Positions 4,747-12,116 of a DNA stretch of 14,175 bases are shown one piece after another; the stretch's first letter is position 1; each line of letters opens with the position of its first letter. The notes under the pieces were generated by a model that saw only the letters and a program-made list of their open reading frames with translations, had not been told where the DNA came from and did not search any database. The translations under genes were made by a program, and so were the position numbers. The stretch is from Verrucomicrobiota bacterium (GTDB lineage: Bacteria; Verrucomicrobiota; Verrucomicrobiia; Opitutales; Opitutaceae). The stretch covers positions 1-14,175 of the forward strand of contig JAEWIY010000142.1 of NCBI GenBank assembly GCA_023386835.1, written 5' to 3'.

Positions 4747-6411
4747 ATGCCCGCCTCTCCCGCTCAAAAGTATCGTCCGTTCCCACCGGTCCAGTTGCCG
4801 GATCGTCAATGGCCCAATCGCACGCACACGCACGCCCCGACCTGGTGCAGCGTTGATCTGCGCGATGGCAATCAGGCGCTCGCCCAGCCGATGAGCGTCT
4901 CGGAAAAACTGGAGTTCTTCGACCTGCTCGTGCGGATCGGCTTCAAGGAGATCGAGGTCGGATTCCCCTCTGCTTCCCAGATCGAGTTCGATTTCTGCCG
5001 TCGGTTGATCGAGGAGAACCGCATCCCCGAGGACGTCGCGATCCAGATCCTCTGCCAATGCCGCGAAGATCTGATCACCCGCTCCTGCGAGGCGATTCGC
5101 GGCGCGAAGAACGTCATCTTCCATCTCTACAACTCCACCTCTCCCGCCCAGCGGCGCTACGTGTTTAATGCGGACCGGCCGGCGATCGTGAAGATTGCCA
5201 CGCACGGGGTCTCCCTGCTCAAGCAGCACGGTGCGCCGTTGATCGCCGAGGGCATGAACCTGCGGCTGGAGTACTCCCCCGAGAGCTTCACCAGCACCGA
5301 GTTGGATTTCGCGTTGGAGATCTGTGAAGCGGTGACGGACGTCTGGCAGCCGACCGCGGAAAACAAGATCATCCTGAACCTGCCCGCGACGGTCGAGTAC
5401 ACGACCCCGAACGTGCACGCGGACCAGATCGAGTGGATGTGTCGTCACCTGACGCGCCGCCAACATACCATCGTCTCGCTGCACACGCACAATGACCGTG
5501 GCACCGGCATCGCGGCCACCGAGCTCGGTTTGCTGGCCGGCGCTGATCGCGTCGAAGGCACGCTCTTCGGCAACGGAGAACGCACCGGCAACCTGGATAT
5601 CGTGGTCGTCGCGCTGAACCTGTTCACCCACGGCATCGACCCGAAGCTGGATTTCACGAACATCAACGAGATCCGCGAGACCTACGAACGCTGCACGCGC
5701 ATGGAGGTCCCACCGCGCCAACCGTACGCAGGTGAGTTGGTTTTCACGGCCTTCAGCGGCTCCCACCAGGACGCGATCAAGAAGTCGTGGGCGCAGCAGG
5801 AGACCGGCTCTCCCTGGGATGTCCTCTACATTCCGATCGATCCGGCCGATATCGGTCGCAGCTACCGCGCGATCATCCGCATCAACTCGCAGTCGGGCAA
5901 AGGCGGGGTGGCTTATGTGCTCGAACACGAGTTCGGCTTTCTCCTGCCGAAACCCATGCACAAGGAGCTGGGTCGCCTCGTGAACGATCTGGCCGATGCG
6001 AAGGGCACGGAACTGTCGGCCGAGGAGATCCACGACGCGTTTCAGCGCGAATACATCGCGCGGGACCAGCCGTACGTCTTGCGTGACTTCCGCACGATGG
6101 AGCGCGGCGAACGTGTGACCTGCCAGGCCGATCTGCTGGTGAATGGCCAGGAGCGTTTGTTGACCGGCACCGGCAACGGACCGATCGACGCGTTCGTCCA
6201 CTCCGTGCGTGAAGCCGGTTTGGCGGCGTTCGAGCTGCTCAACTATAGCGAACACTCGCTGGGGAGCGGCGCCCAAGCTCGAGCCGTCAGCTACATTCAG
6301 ATCAAGCCCCAGCACGACAACGCGCTGTACGGAGCCGGCATCGACACCAACATCGAGCGGGCCTCGATCAAGGCCATCGTGAGCGCGTTGAACCGCGCGG
6401 CCGCTCGCTAA
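4747..6411 (+). CDS. leuA: 2-isopropylmalate synthase, long (yeast/actinobacterial) form
   Basis: LeuA condenses acetyl-CoA with 2-oxoisovalerate to 2-isopropylmalate, the first committed step of leucine synthesis. The 554-residue protein starts with the characteristic YRPFPPVQLPDRQWP segment. The catalytic TIM barrel follows: SVDLRDGNQAL (metal-ligand Asp40), HTHNDRG with His246 and His248 as metal ligands, and GNGERTGN (275-282). A linker leads to the C-terminal regulatory domain (about 430-550; GSGAQARAVSYIQI), which in relatives binds leucine for feedback inhibition. The ATG at 4747 is chosen because similarity begins right after it; an in-frame start at 4699 would add 16 unlike residues. 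No Shine-Dalgarno is seen. The gene stands alone, without leuB, leuC or leuD next to it. A long antisense frame opposite it is a codon-bias shadow. Confidence 0.96.
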   Translation: MPASPAQKYRPFPPVQLPDRQWPNRTHTHAPTWCSVDLRDGNQALAQPMSVSEKLEFFDLLVRIGFKEIEVGFPSASQIEFDFCRRLIEENRIPEDVAIQILCQCREDLITRSCEAIRGAKNVIFHLYNSTSPAQRRYVFNADRPAIVKIATHGVSLLKQHGAPLIAEGMNLRLEYSPESFTSTELDFALEICEAVTDVWQPTAENKIILNLPATVEYTTPNVHADQIEWMCRHLTRRQHTIVSLHTHNDRGTGIAATELGLLAGADRVEGTLFGNGERTGNLDIVVVALNLFTHGIDPKLDFTNINEIRETYERCTRMEVPPRQPYAGELVFTAFSGSHQDAIKKSWAQQETGSPWDVLYIPIDPADIGRSYRAIIRINSQSGKGGVAYVLEHEFGFLLPKPMHKELGRLVNDLADAKGTELSAEEIHDAFQREYIARDQPYVLRDFRTMERGERVTCQADLLVNGQERLLTGTGNGPIDAFVHSVREAGLAAFELLNYSEHSLGSGAQARAVSYIQIKPQHDNALYGAGIDTNIERASIKAIVSALNRAAAR

Positions 6412-6454
6412 CCGCGCCCGGCGGTTGGGTGGCTGTCAGGAAACGTGAGGGCTT

Positions 6455-6480
6455 GGCTTCGGCGTGCGCGCCGACCAGCC
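6455..6480. terminator. possible shared terminator hairpin between convergent leuA and lptG-family gene
   Basis: TCGGCG (6459-6464) pairs perfectly with CGCCGA (6469-6474) around a TGCG loop. The stem is extended by GGCT/AGCC across a 2-nt bulge, giving ten pairs in all. It lies 44 nt after the leuA stop and 46 nt after the end of the convergent gene. No T-run follows on either strand, so intrinsic termination is uncertain. Confidence 0.4.
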
Positions 6481-6525
6481 CCGATCCACTTCCGATGTCC
6501 GCCCGATCGCCCGGCTTGTGGCGGC

Positions 6526-7644
6526 TCACGCGCGCCCGAACCGGCGGAAAAGCCACACGCCAACGCCGAAGAAGCTGAGCGCGGGCAGCCACAACAAGAG
6601 GTGTGGATACAGGTTCGGGTGATCGTCGAGCCAACTGACCGTCACCATCATGAAGTAGTACGCCAGTACGAGCAGCAGGGCCAGGCCGAGGTTCGCCGAC
6701 GTCTCCTTCCGCGAGACTTTGATCCCGAGTGGAATGGCGAGAAACGCGAACGCCAGCACGGCCACACCGGCGCTGGCCTTTTCGTGCAACGCAAACGCAA
6801 CCTTCGTCCGCTCCAGCACCTGGTCCGGCCCACTCAGCCGACGCCACTCCGCGACCAGTTGATCGAACGTCATCCAGGATAACTTCGGCCGTAGTGTTTG
6901 CCGGCCAAACAGGTCGTCGAGCTGAAGCTGCACCGGCAATTCCTCCACCGCGCTCGTCGCGGGCGGCTCCCGAAAGTTCTCGGGGTCGTCCGGGTTGCGG
7001 TTCTCGACGACGACATTGCGCAACGTCAGCACGAGCGTGTTCGCCGCTGCATCGTAATCGAAGTAACCCTCGTCGGCGCGCGCGAAGATCCGGACCCGAG
7101 CCTGGTCGTCGACCTGCCACACCCAGAAGTCGCGCAGCGTCGGCCCGTCCTTTTCGCTCACGTACAGGACGACGCCAGGGAAGTCGCGGATGAAGGTTTT
7201 CGGCACGATGAAGCTGAGCGGGTTTCGCTGCACCGCTTCCGAGAAGATCCGTTTGTAGGCCGTGCGCGCCTTCGGCATGTAGTAGAAGTTCACGGCAAGC
7301 GCGGTCACACACCCGATCAAGCCAAGCAGCAGGATCGGCCAGGCGATGAACCGCAGACTCACCCCGGCCGCGCGCATCGCGGTGATCTCCTGCTGGGCCG
7401 ACATTCGCCCGAGCACCAGCAGCACTCCCGTCAGGACCCCCATCGGCAGCGCGTACGGAGCCACGTACGGGATCAACAGCCCGATCAACATGAGTGACGT
7501 GTCGATCGGGATCTGGCCCGACAACATCGGCCCCAAGAGGTCACGCAACAGGTTGCCCAAGAGCAGGACAAACGCGAACAGGCCCACGGCTGCCAGGCAG
7601 GTCGAGAGGACACTCCAGAAGATGTGGCGTTGCAGCAGTTTCAA
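6526..7644 (-). CDS. LptF/LptG (YjgP/YjgQ) family permease
   Basis: This 372-residue inner-membrane protein has the LptF/G layout. Three membrane spans lie in the first 120 residues (about 11-33, 52-80, 99-121). A periplasmic beta-rich domain follows (about 125-285; FIVPKTFIRDFPGVVLYVSEK), then three closing spans (about 290-370). The coupling motif QQEITAMRAAGVS (84-96) is typical. Family members, with the ATPase LptB, extract lipopolysaccharide from the inner membrane and pass it to the periplasmic bridge; LptF and LptG cannot be separated by eye. No other lpt gene is adjacent. There is no ATG near the N-terminus: TTG at 7644 gives a start with KLLQRHIFWSVL, with an AAGGAAG 16 nt upstream. 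TTG at 7698 is a less likely alternative inside the repeat. Confidence 0.88.
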   Translation of the reverse strand: MKLLQRHIFWSVLSTCLAAVGLFAFVLLLGNLLRDLLGPMLSGQIPIDTSLMLIGLLIPYVAPYALPMGVLTGVLLVLGRMSAQQEITAMRAAGVSLRFIAWPILLLGLIGCVTALAVNFYYMPKARTAYKRIFSEAVQRNPLSFIVPKTFIRDFPGVVLYVSEKDGPTLRDFWVWQVDDQARVRIFARADEGYFDYDAAANTLVLTLRNVVVENRNPDDPENFREPPATSAVEELPVQLQLDDLFGRQTLRPKLSWMTFDQLVAEWRRLSGPDQVLERTKVAFALHEKASAGVAVLAFAFLAIPLGIKVSRKETSANLGLALLLVLAYYFMMVTVSWLDDHPNLYPHLLLWLPALSFFGVGVWLFRRFGRA

Positions 7645-7665
7645 GGGTTGCGGCCGTTGGCTTCC

Positions 7666-7696
7666 TTTTTGTGCCGTTTCGTGCCTCTTTGTGGCC
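7666..7696. repeat. tandem ~10-bp repeat between lptG-family gene and rlmN
   Basis: Three imperfect units, TTTTTGTGCC, GTTTCGTGCC and TCTTTGTGGCC, follow one another in the 69-bp divergent gap. They are more AT-rich than their surroundings. From memory, such GTGCC/GTGGCC tandem strings recur between genes in many unrelated bacterial genomes and cause spurious K-, H- and R-rich translations. Whether it is multicopy in this genome cannot be seen here. Any promoters of the two flanking genes must lie in or beside it. Confidence 0.55.
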
Positions 7697-7713
7697 AATC
7701 TTTTCTCGATCCA

Positions 7714-8841
7714 ATGAAGTACACACCGGCCCGCCCCCCGCTCACCGGGGAGACCCTCGAGTCTCTCACGGCGCGGCTGCAAGAGCGTGGCGAACCGGCG
7801 TTCCGCGCCCGGCAGATCCTGGACTGGTTGTACAAGAAGCGCGTCCGCTCTTGGGACGAGATGAGCAACCTGTCCAAGCCGCTGCGCTCCTGGCTGGCGG
7901 AGACATTTGAACTGCTACCGGCCAGCCTCGTGCTCGGAAAGCAGTCGATGGACGTCACCGACAAGCTGCTGCTCGAGCTCGGCGACCATTCGCTGGTGGA
8001 AACCGTAATCATCCGGGCTCCGCAGGAAGGCGTCGGTCTCGAACACTCGCGCAAGACGATCTGCATCTCCACGCAGGTGGGCTGCGCGATGGGCTGTCGG
8101 TTCTGTGCTTCAGGTCTCGCCGGGCTCAAGCGCGACCTCAACGCCGGTGAAATCGTCGCCCAGTTGCTGCACGTCTGTTATCGTGAAGACGCACGCACCC
8201 AGCGGGCCCGGGCGGAGCTCGCCTCGTTCGACAACATCGTGGTCATGGGCATGGGCGAGCCGCTGGCGAACTACGACGCCGTGGTCCGTGCGCTCACCAT
8301 CGCCAACGCGCCGTGGGGCCTCGGTTTCGGCGCCCGTCGGATCACCCTTTCGACCAGCGGGCTCGTGCCGAAGATCCTTCAGCTCGCGGACGAGCCGCTC
8401 GGGCTGCGGCTCGCGATCTCGCTCCACGGAGCGACCGACGAAGTGCGGGAGCAGATCATGCCGATCAATCGCGCGTATCCTCTCGAGCGGTTGTTGCCCG
8501 CCGTGAAGGCGTTCAGCGCGCGGCACGGGCGCATGGTCACGCTCGAGTTTATTCTGATCGAGGACGTGAACGACTCACTCGAGCAGGCCGAGAAACTGCG
8601 GGACATCGCCTTGGATGTGCACGCACACGTCAACTTGATCCCGTACAACACGGTTGAGGGCCTGCCGTGGAAGCGTCCTTCCGTCGCGCGACAGGAACGA
8701 TTCGCGGACGTGCTGCGGCGAGCCCGCGTTTCGGTGACATTGCGTCGGGAAAAGGGTCACGACATTGACGCCGCCTGCGGCCAGCTCCGGCTGAAGACAG
8801 AAAAAGAACGCGAACTGGCGGCGACCGCGGTTTCGGCGTAA
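7714..8841 (+). CDS. rlmN: dual-specificity 23S rRNA/tRNA methyltransferase RlmN
   Basis: RlmN is a radical-SAM enzyme that methylates C2 of A2503 in 23S rRNA and A37 in some tRNAs. The 375-residue protein has the radical-SAM cluster motif CAMGCRFC (Cys124, Cys128, Cys131). It also has the two cysteines of the methyl-transfer mechanism, Cys117 in TICIST and Cys355 in DAACGQLR. Supporting motifs are VVMGMGEPLANYD (177-188), ITLSTSGLVP (210-219), LAISLHGATDEVR (233-245) and LIPYN (308-312). The N-terminal helical RNA-binding part (FRARQILDWLYKK) is present, so the protein is full length. The ATG at 7714 is used; a longer frame upstream translates only the repeat and the lptG start region. No Shine-Dalgarno is visible. 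The next gene starts 11 nt after its stop, so an operon with the ACP/ketosynthase pair is likely. Confidence 0.96.
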   Translation: MKYTPARPPLTGETLESLTARLQERGEPAFRARQILDWLYKKRVRSWDEMSNLSKPLRSWLAETFELLPASLVLGKQSMDVTDKLLLELGDHSLVETVIIRAPQEGVGLEHSRKTICISTQVGCAMGCRFCASGLAGLKRDLNAGEIVAQLLHVCYREDARTQRARAELASFDNIVVMGMGEPLANYDAVVRALTIANAPWGLGFGARRITLSTSGLVPKILQLADEPLGLRLAISLHGATDEVREQIMPINRAYPLERLLPAVKAFSARHGRMVTLEFILIEDVNDSLEQAEKLRDIALDVHAHVNLIPYNTVEGLPWKRPSVARQERFADVLRRARVSVTLRREKGHDIDAACGQLRLKTEKERELAATAVSA

Positions 8842-8852
8842 GTTCGGCGCCG

Positions 8853-9224
8853 ATGTCCACCGGCCTTTCCAGCGACCGCGAAACGCTCATCCGGGAAAAA
8901 TTGCTGGGCTTTCCGGACGGAACAACAGAAGCCGTGCTGGAGTTCGTGCGTGAACACTCCGAGCCGGCGCTCGACCGCGCCCTGCACGGCATCCTGGTTT
9001 TCCATACCCCCGTCGGCCCGGATGGCACAAAACCCGAACTTCCCGCGATCACCGCGGAGACACGGTTACGGGAAGACCTCGGCCTCGATTCCCTGGCCTT
9101 CGCCGAAATGGGTTTCCTCGTCGAGGACCTGATTGGCCAGCCGATGCCGGAAGAGGATTTGTTGAACCTGCAGACGGTCGGTGATTTTCGCGCGCTCGTC
9201 CTGCGGGCGGTCCGCGCCGCATGA
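8853..9224 (+). CDS. acyl carrier protein-like protein with N-terminal extension
   Basis: Of 123 residues, about 68-120 form a carrier-protein domain with EDLGLDSLAFAEMGFLVED; Ser80 in the DSL motif is the expected 4'-phosphopantetheine attachment site. This carrier region is preceded by about 65 residues that do not look like ACP (VLEFVREHSEPALDRALHGILVF), making it longer than housekeeping ACPs (about 78 aa). It starts 11 nt after rlmN and its TGA overlaps the ketosynthase ATG (9221-9224), so it is almost certainly the partner of that enzyme. The acyl chain carried is unknown. No phosphopantetheinyl transferase gene is nearby. Confidence 0.85.
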   Translation: MSTGLSSDRETLIREKLLGFPDGTTEAVLEFVREHSEPALDRALHGILVFHTPVGPDGTKPELPAITAETRLREDLGLDSLAFAEMGFLVEDLIGQPMPEEDLLNLQTVGDFRALVLRAVRAA

Positions 9225-10498
9225 GCCGGGCCCCGGATCGCCAGGTTGTTGTCACCGGCCTTGGCTTCATCTCCCCCATCGGCAACTCGCCGGCGGAGGT
9301 GGAGGCGAGTCTGCGTGCGGGTCGCCACGGCCTCGAGGTCGTGAAGTGGTTTCCGGAGTGCCCGGTCCACATCGCCGGCCGTATCGTTGGATTCGATACC
9401 CACAGCGAGAACCAGAACGCCTGGCGCTGGCCGGCGGAGTACCTGGTGCCGCGGGAAACCCTGCGCGGGCTCTCTCCGCACGGGCTGTACGCGCTTTGTG
9501 CGGTCCAGCAGGCACTGCGCCACGCGGGTTTGCCGCCGGAGGGCCCACGCGACGAACGCACCGGCTTGTTCACGGCGTCGGCCGGCTCGCCCGCGGCCAT
9601 GCGAACGCATCTGAACCAGGTCTTCGAGTCCGGCGGCACGCGCGTGCATCCGCTCGGCGTGCTGCGCACCGTCGCGGGCACGCTCAACTTCAACCTCGCC
9701 GCGCATTTTCGTATTCGAGGCGCGGTGACAGGGTTTACGTCCGCCTGCGCCGCCAGCGCGCACGCGCTCGGTTATGCCTGCGACGAGATCCGACTCGGCC
9801 GCCATGACCGCATGATCGTGGTGGGCGCCGAGGAGCCGGTCTGGGAATCGTTGCTGCCATTCGACGGCGCTCGCGCGCTCACCCGGTCCCACGATCCGGA
9901 GACCGCTTCGCGGCCGTTTGACCGTCGGCGTGACGGATTCGTCGGCAGCGGCGGCGCCGTCGCGCTGATCCTGGAGAGCCGCGCCCTGGCCCATGCGCGC
10001 CAGGCGCCACTGTGGTGCGAACTGCGCGGTTGGGCCCACACCGGCGACGGGCACAATCCCACGTTGTCAGACCCCACGGGAGACGGGCTCGCGCGCGCAA
10101 TGGCCCTCGCTCTGCAGGATGCGGAGCTGACGCCGGAAGAGATCGACTACGTCAACGCTCACGCCACGTCCACGCTCGCGGGCGACCGCTCCGAGGCGCT
10201 GGCGCTCCGTCGCGTCTTTCACGCCCGTTCGCCGCGCATCAGCAGCACCAAGGGGCTGACCGGGCATCCGCTCTCCATGTCGGGCGCGTTGGAAGCCGGC
10301 CTGTGCGCCCTCGCCCTGCAGCGGGGTTTCGTTCCCGGGAACGCGCATTTGGAGCAGCCGGACGAAAGCTGCACCGGACTTGATTTGCCCGTGGAAACGC
10401 GCGACGCCGAACTGCGGTTTGTGCTGTCCAACAGCTCTGGCTTTGGCGGGAGCAATGTCGTGCTCGCCCTCGCCCGGGCGGGTGCAGGTTTTTCTTGA
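9221..10498 (+). CDS. beta-ketoacyl-ACP synthase (FabF/KAS II-like, divergent)
   Basis: This 425-residue thiolase-fold condensing enzyme starts with VVVTGLGFISPIGNS. The active site is complete: nucleophile Cys176 in TSACAASAHALG, His314 in NAHATST, Lys344 and His349 in STKGLTGHPLSMSGA, and the glycine-rich NSSGFGGSN (404-412). It would extend an acyl-ACP by two carbons in the cytosol. The region between residues 40 and 90 (VKWFPECPVHIAGRIVGFDT; ENQNAWRWPAEYL) differs from ordinary FabF, and no fabD, fabG or fabZ is adjacent. It is therefore more likely a specialised ketosynthase working with its overlapping ACP than the housekeeping enzyme, but this is inference. Product unknown. Confidence 0.9.
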   Translation: MSRAPDRQVVVTGLGFISPIGNSPAEVEASLRAGRHGLEVVKWFPECPVHIAGRIVGFDTHSENQNAWRWPAEYLVPRETLRGLSPHGLYALCAVQQALRHAGLPPEGPRDERTGLFTASAGSPAAMRTHLNQVFESGGTRVHPLGVLRTVAGTLNFNLAAHFRIRGAVTGFTSACAASAHALGYACDEIRLGRHDRMIVVGAEEPVWESLLPFDGARALTRSHDPETASRPFDRRRDGFVGSGGAVALILESRALAHARQAPLWCELRGWAHTGDGHNPTLSDPTGDGLARAMALALQDAELTPEEIDYVNAHATSTLAGDRSEALALRRVFHARSPRISSTKGLTGHPLSMSGALEAGLCALALQRGFVPGNAHLEQPDESCTGLDLPVETRDAELRFVLSNSSGFGGSNVVLALARAGAGFS

Positions 10499-10508
10499 AA
10501 AATACGGC

Positions 10509-10527
10509 ATCGCTTTTTCAAAGCGAT
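10509..10527. repeat. 8-bp perfect hairpin between ketosynthase and ABC operon
   Basis: ATCGCTTT (10509-10516) pairs with AAAGCGAT (10520-10527) around a 3-nt loop, 11 nt after the ketosynthase stop. No T-run follows on the plus strand. It may mark a boundary between the ACP/ketosynthase transcript and the ABC operon, or protect a 3' end. Confidence 0.5.
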
Positions 10528-10596
10528 ACCCCCTGTTCGTCTTTCGCTTGGAACCTCTTCCTGGTGCGGCGTCCAGGTGCGCCCCCTTTTTCTTCC

Positions 10597-11316
10597 ATGA
10601 TCGAAGTCAACGGCTTGGTCAAAAACTACGGTACAAAACGCGCGGTCAACGGCGTCAGCTTTTCGGTCCAGCGCGGTGAAATCCTCGGCTTTCTGGGGCC
10701 GAATGGCGCCGGCAAATCGACCACGATGAAAATGATCACCGGCTTCCTGCGCCCCACCGCGGGAACAGCGCGAGTGGCCGGGCACGATGTGACCAGAGAC
10801 CCCGTGGCGGTGAAGCGACAGATTGGATACCTGCCCGAAAGCGCTCCGGCGTACGGCGAAATGACGGTCGAGGAGTTCCTGCTCTTCATTGCCGAATGCC
10901 GCGGGTTCCGCGGATCGGGCAAGCAGGCGCCGGTCGACCGCGCGATTCAGCTGACGCACCTGCACCCCGTGCGCACGCAGGCCATCGAAACCCTCTCGAA
11001 GGGCTACAAGCAGCGCGTCGGTTTTGCGCAGGCGCTGCTGCATGATCCGCCCGTCCTGATCCTCGACGAACCGACGGATGGTCTCGACCCGAACCAGAAA
11101 AACGAGGTCCGCGCGCTCATCAAAACGATGGCCGCGGAAAAGGCGGTGGTGCTCTCCACGCACATCCTCGAGGAGGTTGAAGCCATCTGCACGCGGATCA
11201 TTCTGATCTCCCAAGGCAAGGTGGTGGTCGACGAGTCGCCCGCGCAGTTCCGTGCGCGTCAGCCGGGCGCGCGGCTCGACGAAATCTTCCGCAGTCTCAC
11301 CCGCTCTGACGTCTGA
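10597..11316 (+). CDS. ABC transporter ATP-binding protein (GldA/CcmA-like)
   Basis: This 239-residue ATPase has Walker A GPNGAGKST (34-42), signature LSKGYKQR (133-140), Walker B VLILDE (153-158) with PTDGLDPNQ, and the switch histidine in LSTHIL (His189). It closely resembles GldA and other ABC-2 export ATPases that power a dimer of the permease encoded next. The ATG at 10597 starts directly at MIEVNGLVKNYG; a longer frame from 10495 adds 34 unlike residues that would translate the intergenic hairpin. The 5' flank is pyrimidine-rich and lacks a Shine-Dalgarno. It is the first gene of an operon with the permease, a GldG-like protein and a fourth membrane protein. The substrate cannot be told. 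Confidence 0.93.
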   Translation: MIEVNGLVKNYGTKRAVNGVSFSVQRGEILGFLGPNGAGKSTTMKMITGFLRPTAGTARVAGHDVTRDPVAVKRQIGYLPESAPAYGEMTVEEFLLFIAECRGFRGSGKQAPVDRAIQLTHLHPVRTQAIETLSKGYKQRVGFAQALLHDPPVLILDEPTDGLDPNQKNEVRALIKTMAAEKAVVLSTHILEEVEAICTRIILISQGKVVVDESPAQFRARQPGARLDEIFRSLTRSDV

Positions 11317-11338
11317 GCGTTTGGTCTTCCGTTATCGT

Positions 11339-11356
11339 CCCGGCGACCACGCCGGG
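11339..11356. repeat. 7-bp GC hairpin in the ATPase-permease gap
   Basis: CCCGGCG (11339-11345) and CGCCGGG (11350-11356) form a perfect stem around ACCA, 20 nt before the permease ATG. No T-run follows. As an intra-operon hairpin it could influence relative expression or decay of the flanking messages. Confidence 0.45.
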
Positions 11357-11375
11357 CGTCGTCCCCATTTCCGGT

Positions 11376-12098
11376 ATGTCACAAGTTCTCCCTGTATTTA
11401 AGCGCGAGTTCCTCGGCTACTTTCGATCGCCCGTGGCCTACGTTTTTCTGGTCGTCTTCCTCATGGCCGCGGTTGGCCTGGCGTTCTTCCTCGGCAACTT
11501 TTTCGAGGCCGGCGTCGCGAGCCTTGAGAGCTTCTTCTTCTTTCATCCCTGGCTCTTTCTCTTCCTGATTCCCGCCGCAGGCATGCGGCTGTGGTCGGAG
11601 GAAAAGCGCACCGGCACGGTTGAACTGCTGTTCACCCTGCCGATCACGACGCTCGAAGCGGTGCTCGGAAAGTTTCTCGCCGCCTGGGCCTTCCTCACGG
11701 TCGCGATTCTTCTGTCGGTGCCCATGGCATTCACCGTCGGCTACCTCGGTGATCCGGATTGGGGAGTCATCTTCACCAGTTATCTCGGCAGCATCCTCAT
11801 GGCGGGCGCCTACCTCGGCGTTTGCTCCCTCACCTCCGCGCTCACGAAGAATCAGGTGATCAGCTTCGTCATCAGCGTACTGATCTGCCTCATCCTGGTC
11901 TTCCTCGGCTGGAGCGTGTTCAGCGACCTGCTTGAAACGGTGCTGCCGCAGACCCTGGCCGACGTGCTCGCGAACTTCAGTTTCAAGACACACTTCGATC
12001 CGTTCACGAAGGGCATCATCGATCCCAAGGACGTCGTGTTCTTCCTCTCGCTGACCGGCTTCACGTTGTTCCTCAACGTTGTCGCCCTCGAACGCTAA
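11376..12098 (+). CDS. ABC-2 type permease (GldF-like)
   Basis: This 240-residue, very hydrophobic inner-membrane protein has about six spans. It starts with FKREFLGYFRSPVAYVFLVVF, the typical ABC-2 coupling helix before the first span. RLWSEEKRTGTVELLFTLPI (about 71-90) is the conserved cytoplasmic loop that meets the ATPase, and further hydrophobic segments follow to FLSLTGFTLFLNVVALER. GldF and related exporter permeases have this layout and length. It lies 59 nt after the ATPase and 18 nt before the GldG-like gene. A Shine-Dalgarno is not evident. Direction is probably export, from the family; the substrate is unknown. Confidence 0.9.
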   Translation: MSQVLPVFKREFLGYFRSPVAYVFLVVFLMAAVGLAFFLGNFFEAGVASLESFFFFHPWLFLFLIPAAGMRLWSEEKRTGTVELLFTLPITTLEAVLGKFLAAWAFLTVAILLSVPMAFTVGYLGDPDWGVIFTSYLGSILMAGAYLGVCSLTSALTKNQVISFVISVLICLILVFLGWSVFSDLLETVLPQTLADVLANFSFKTHFDPFTKGIIDPKDVVFFLSLTGFTLFLNVVALER

Positions 12099-12116
12099 GC
12101 CCGGACCTGACGCGCC

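Noticed and set aside
4612..6315. 567-codon open frame on the minus strand opposite leuA
   Set aside because: Its translation shows repetitive R, D, V and L codon-mirror composition with no recognisable domain, while leuA on the other strand has every family motif. Long antisense frames are common in GC-rich genes.
6368..7312. 314-codon minus-strand frame overlapping the lptG-family gene
   Set aside because: It lies in another frame of the same strand as the LptF/G coding region and is rich in R, G and A with no hydrophobic pattern.
8630..10054. 474-codon minus-strand frame across rlmN, ACP and ketosynthase
   Set aside because: It crosses three well-supported genes on the opposite strand and has no motif; it is a GC-codon shadow.
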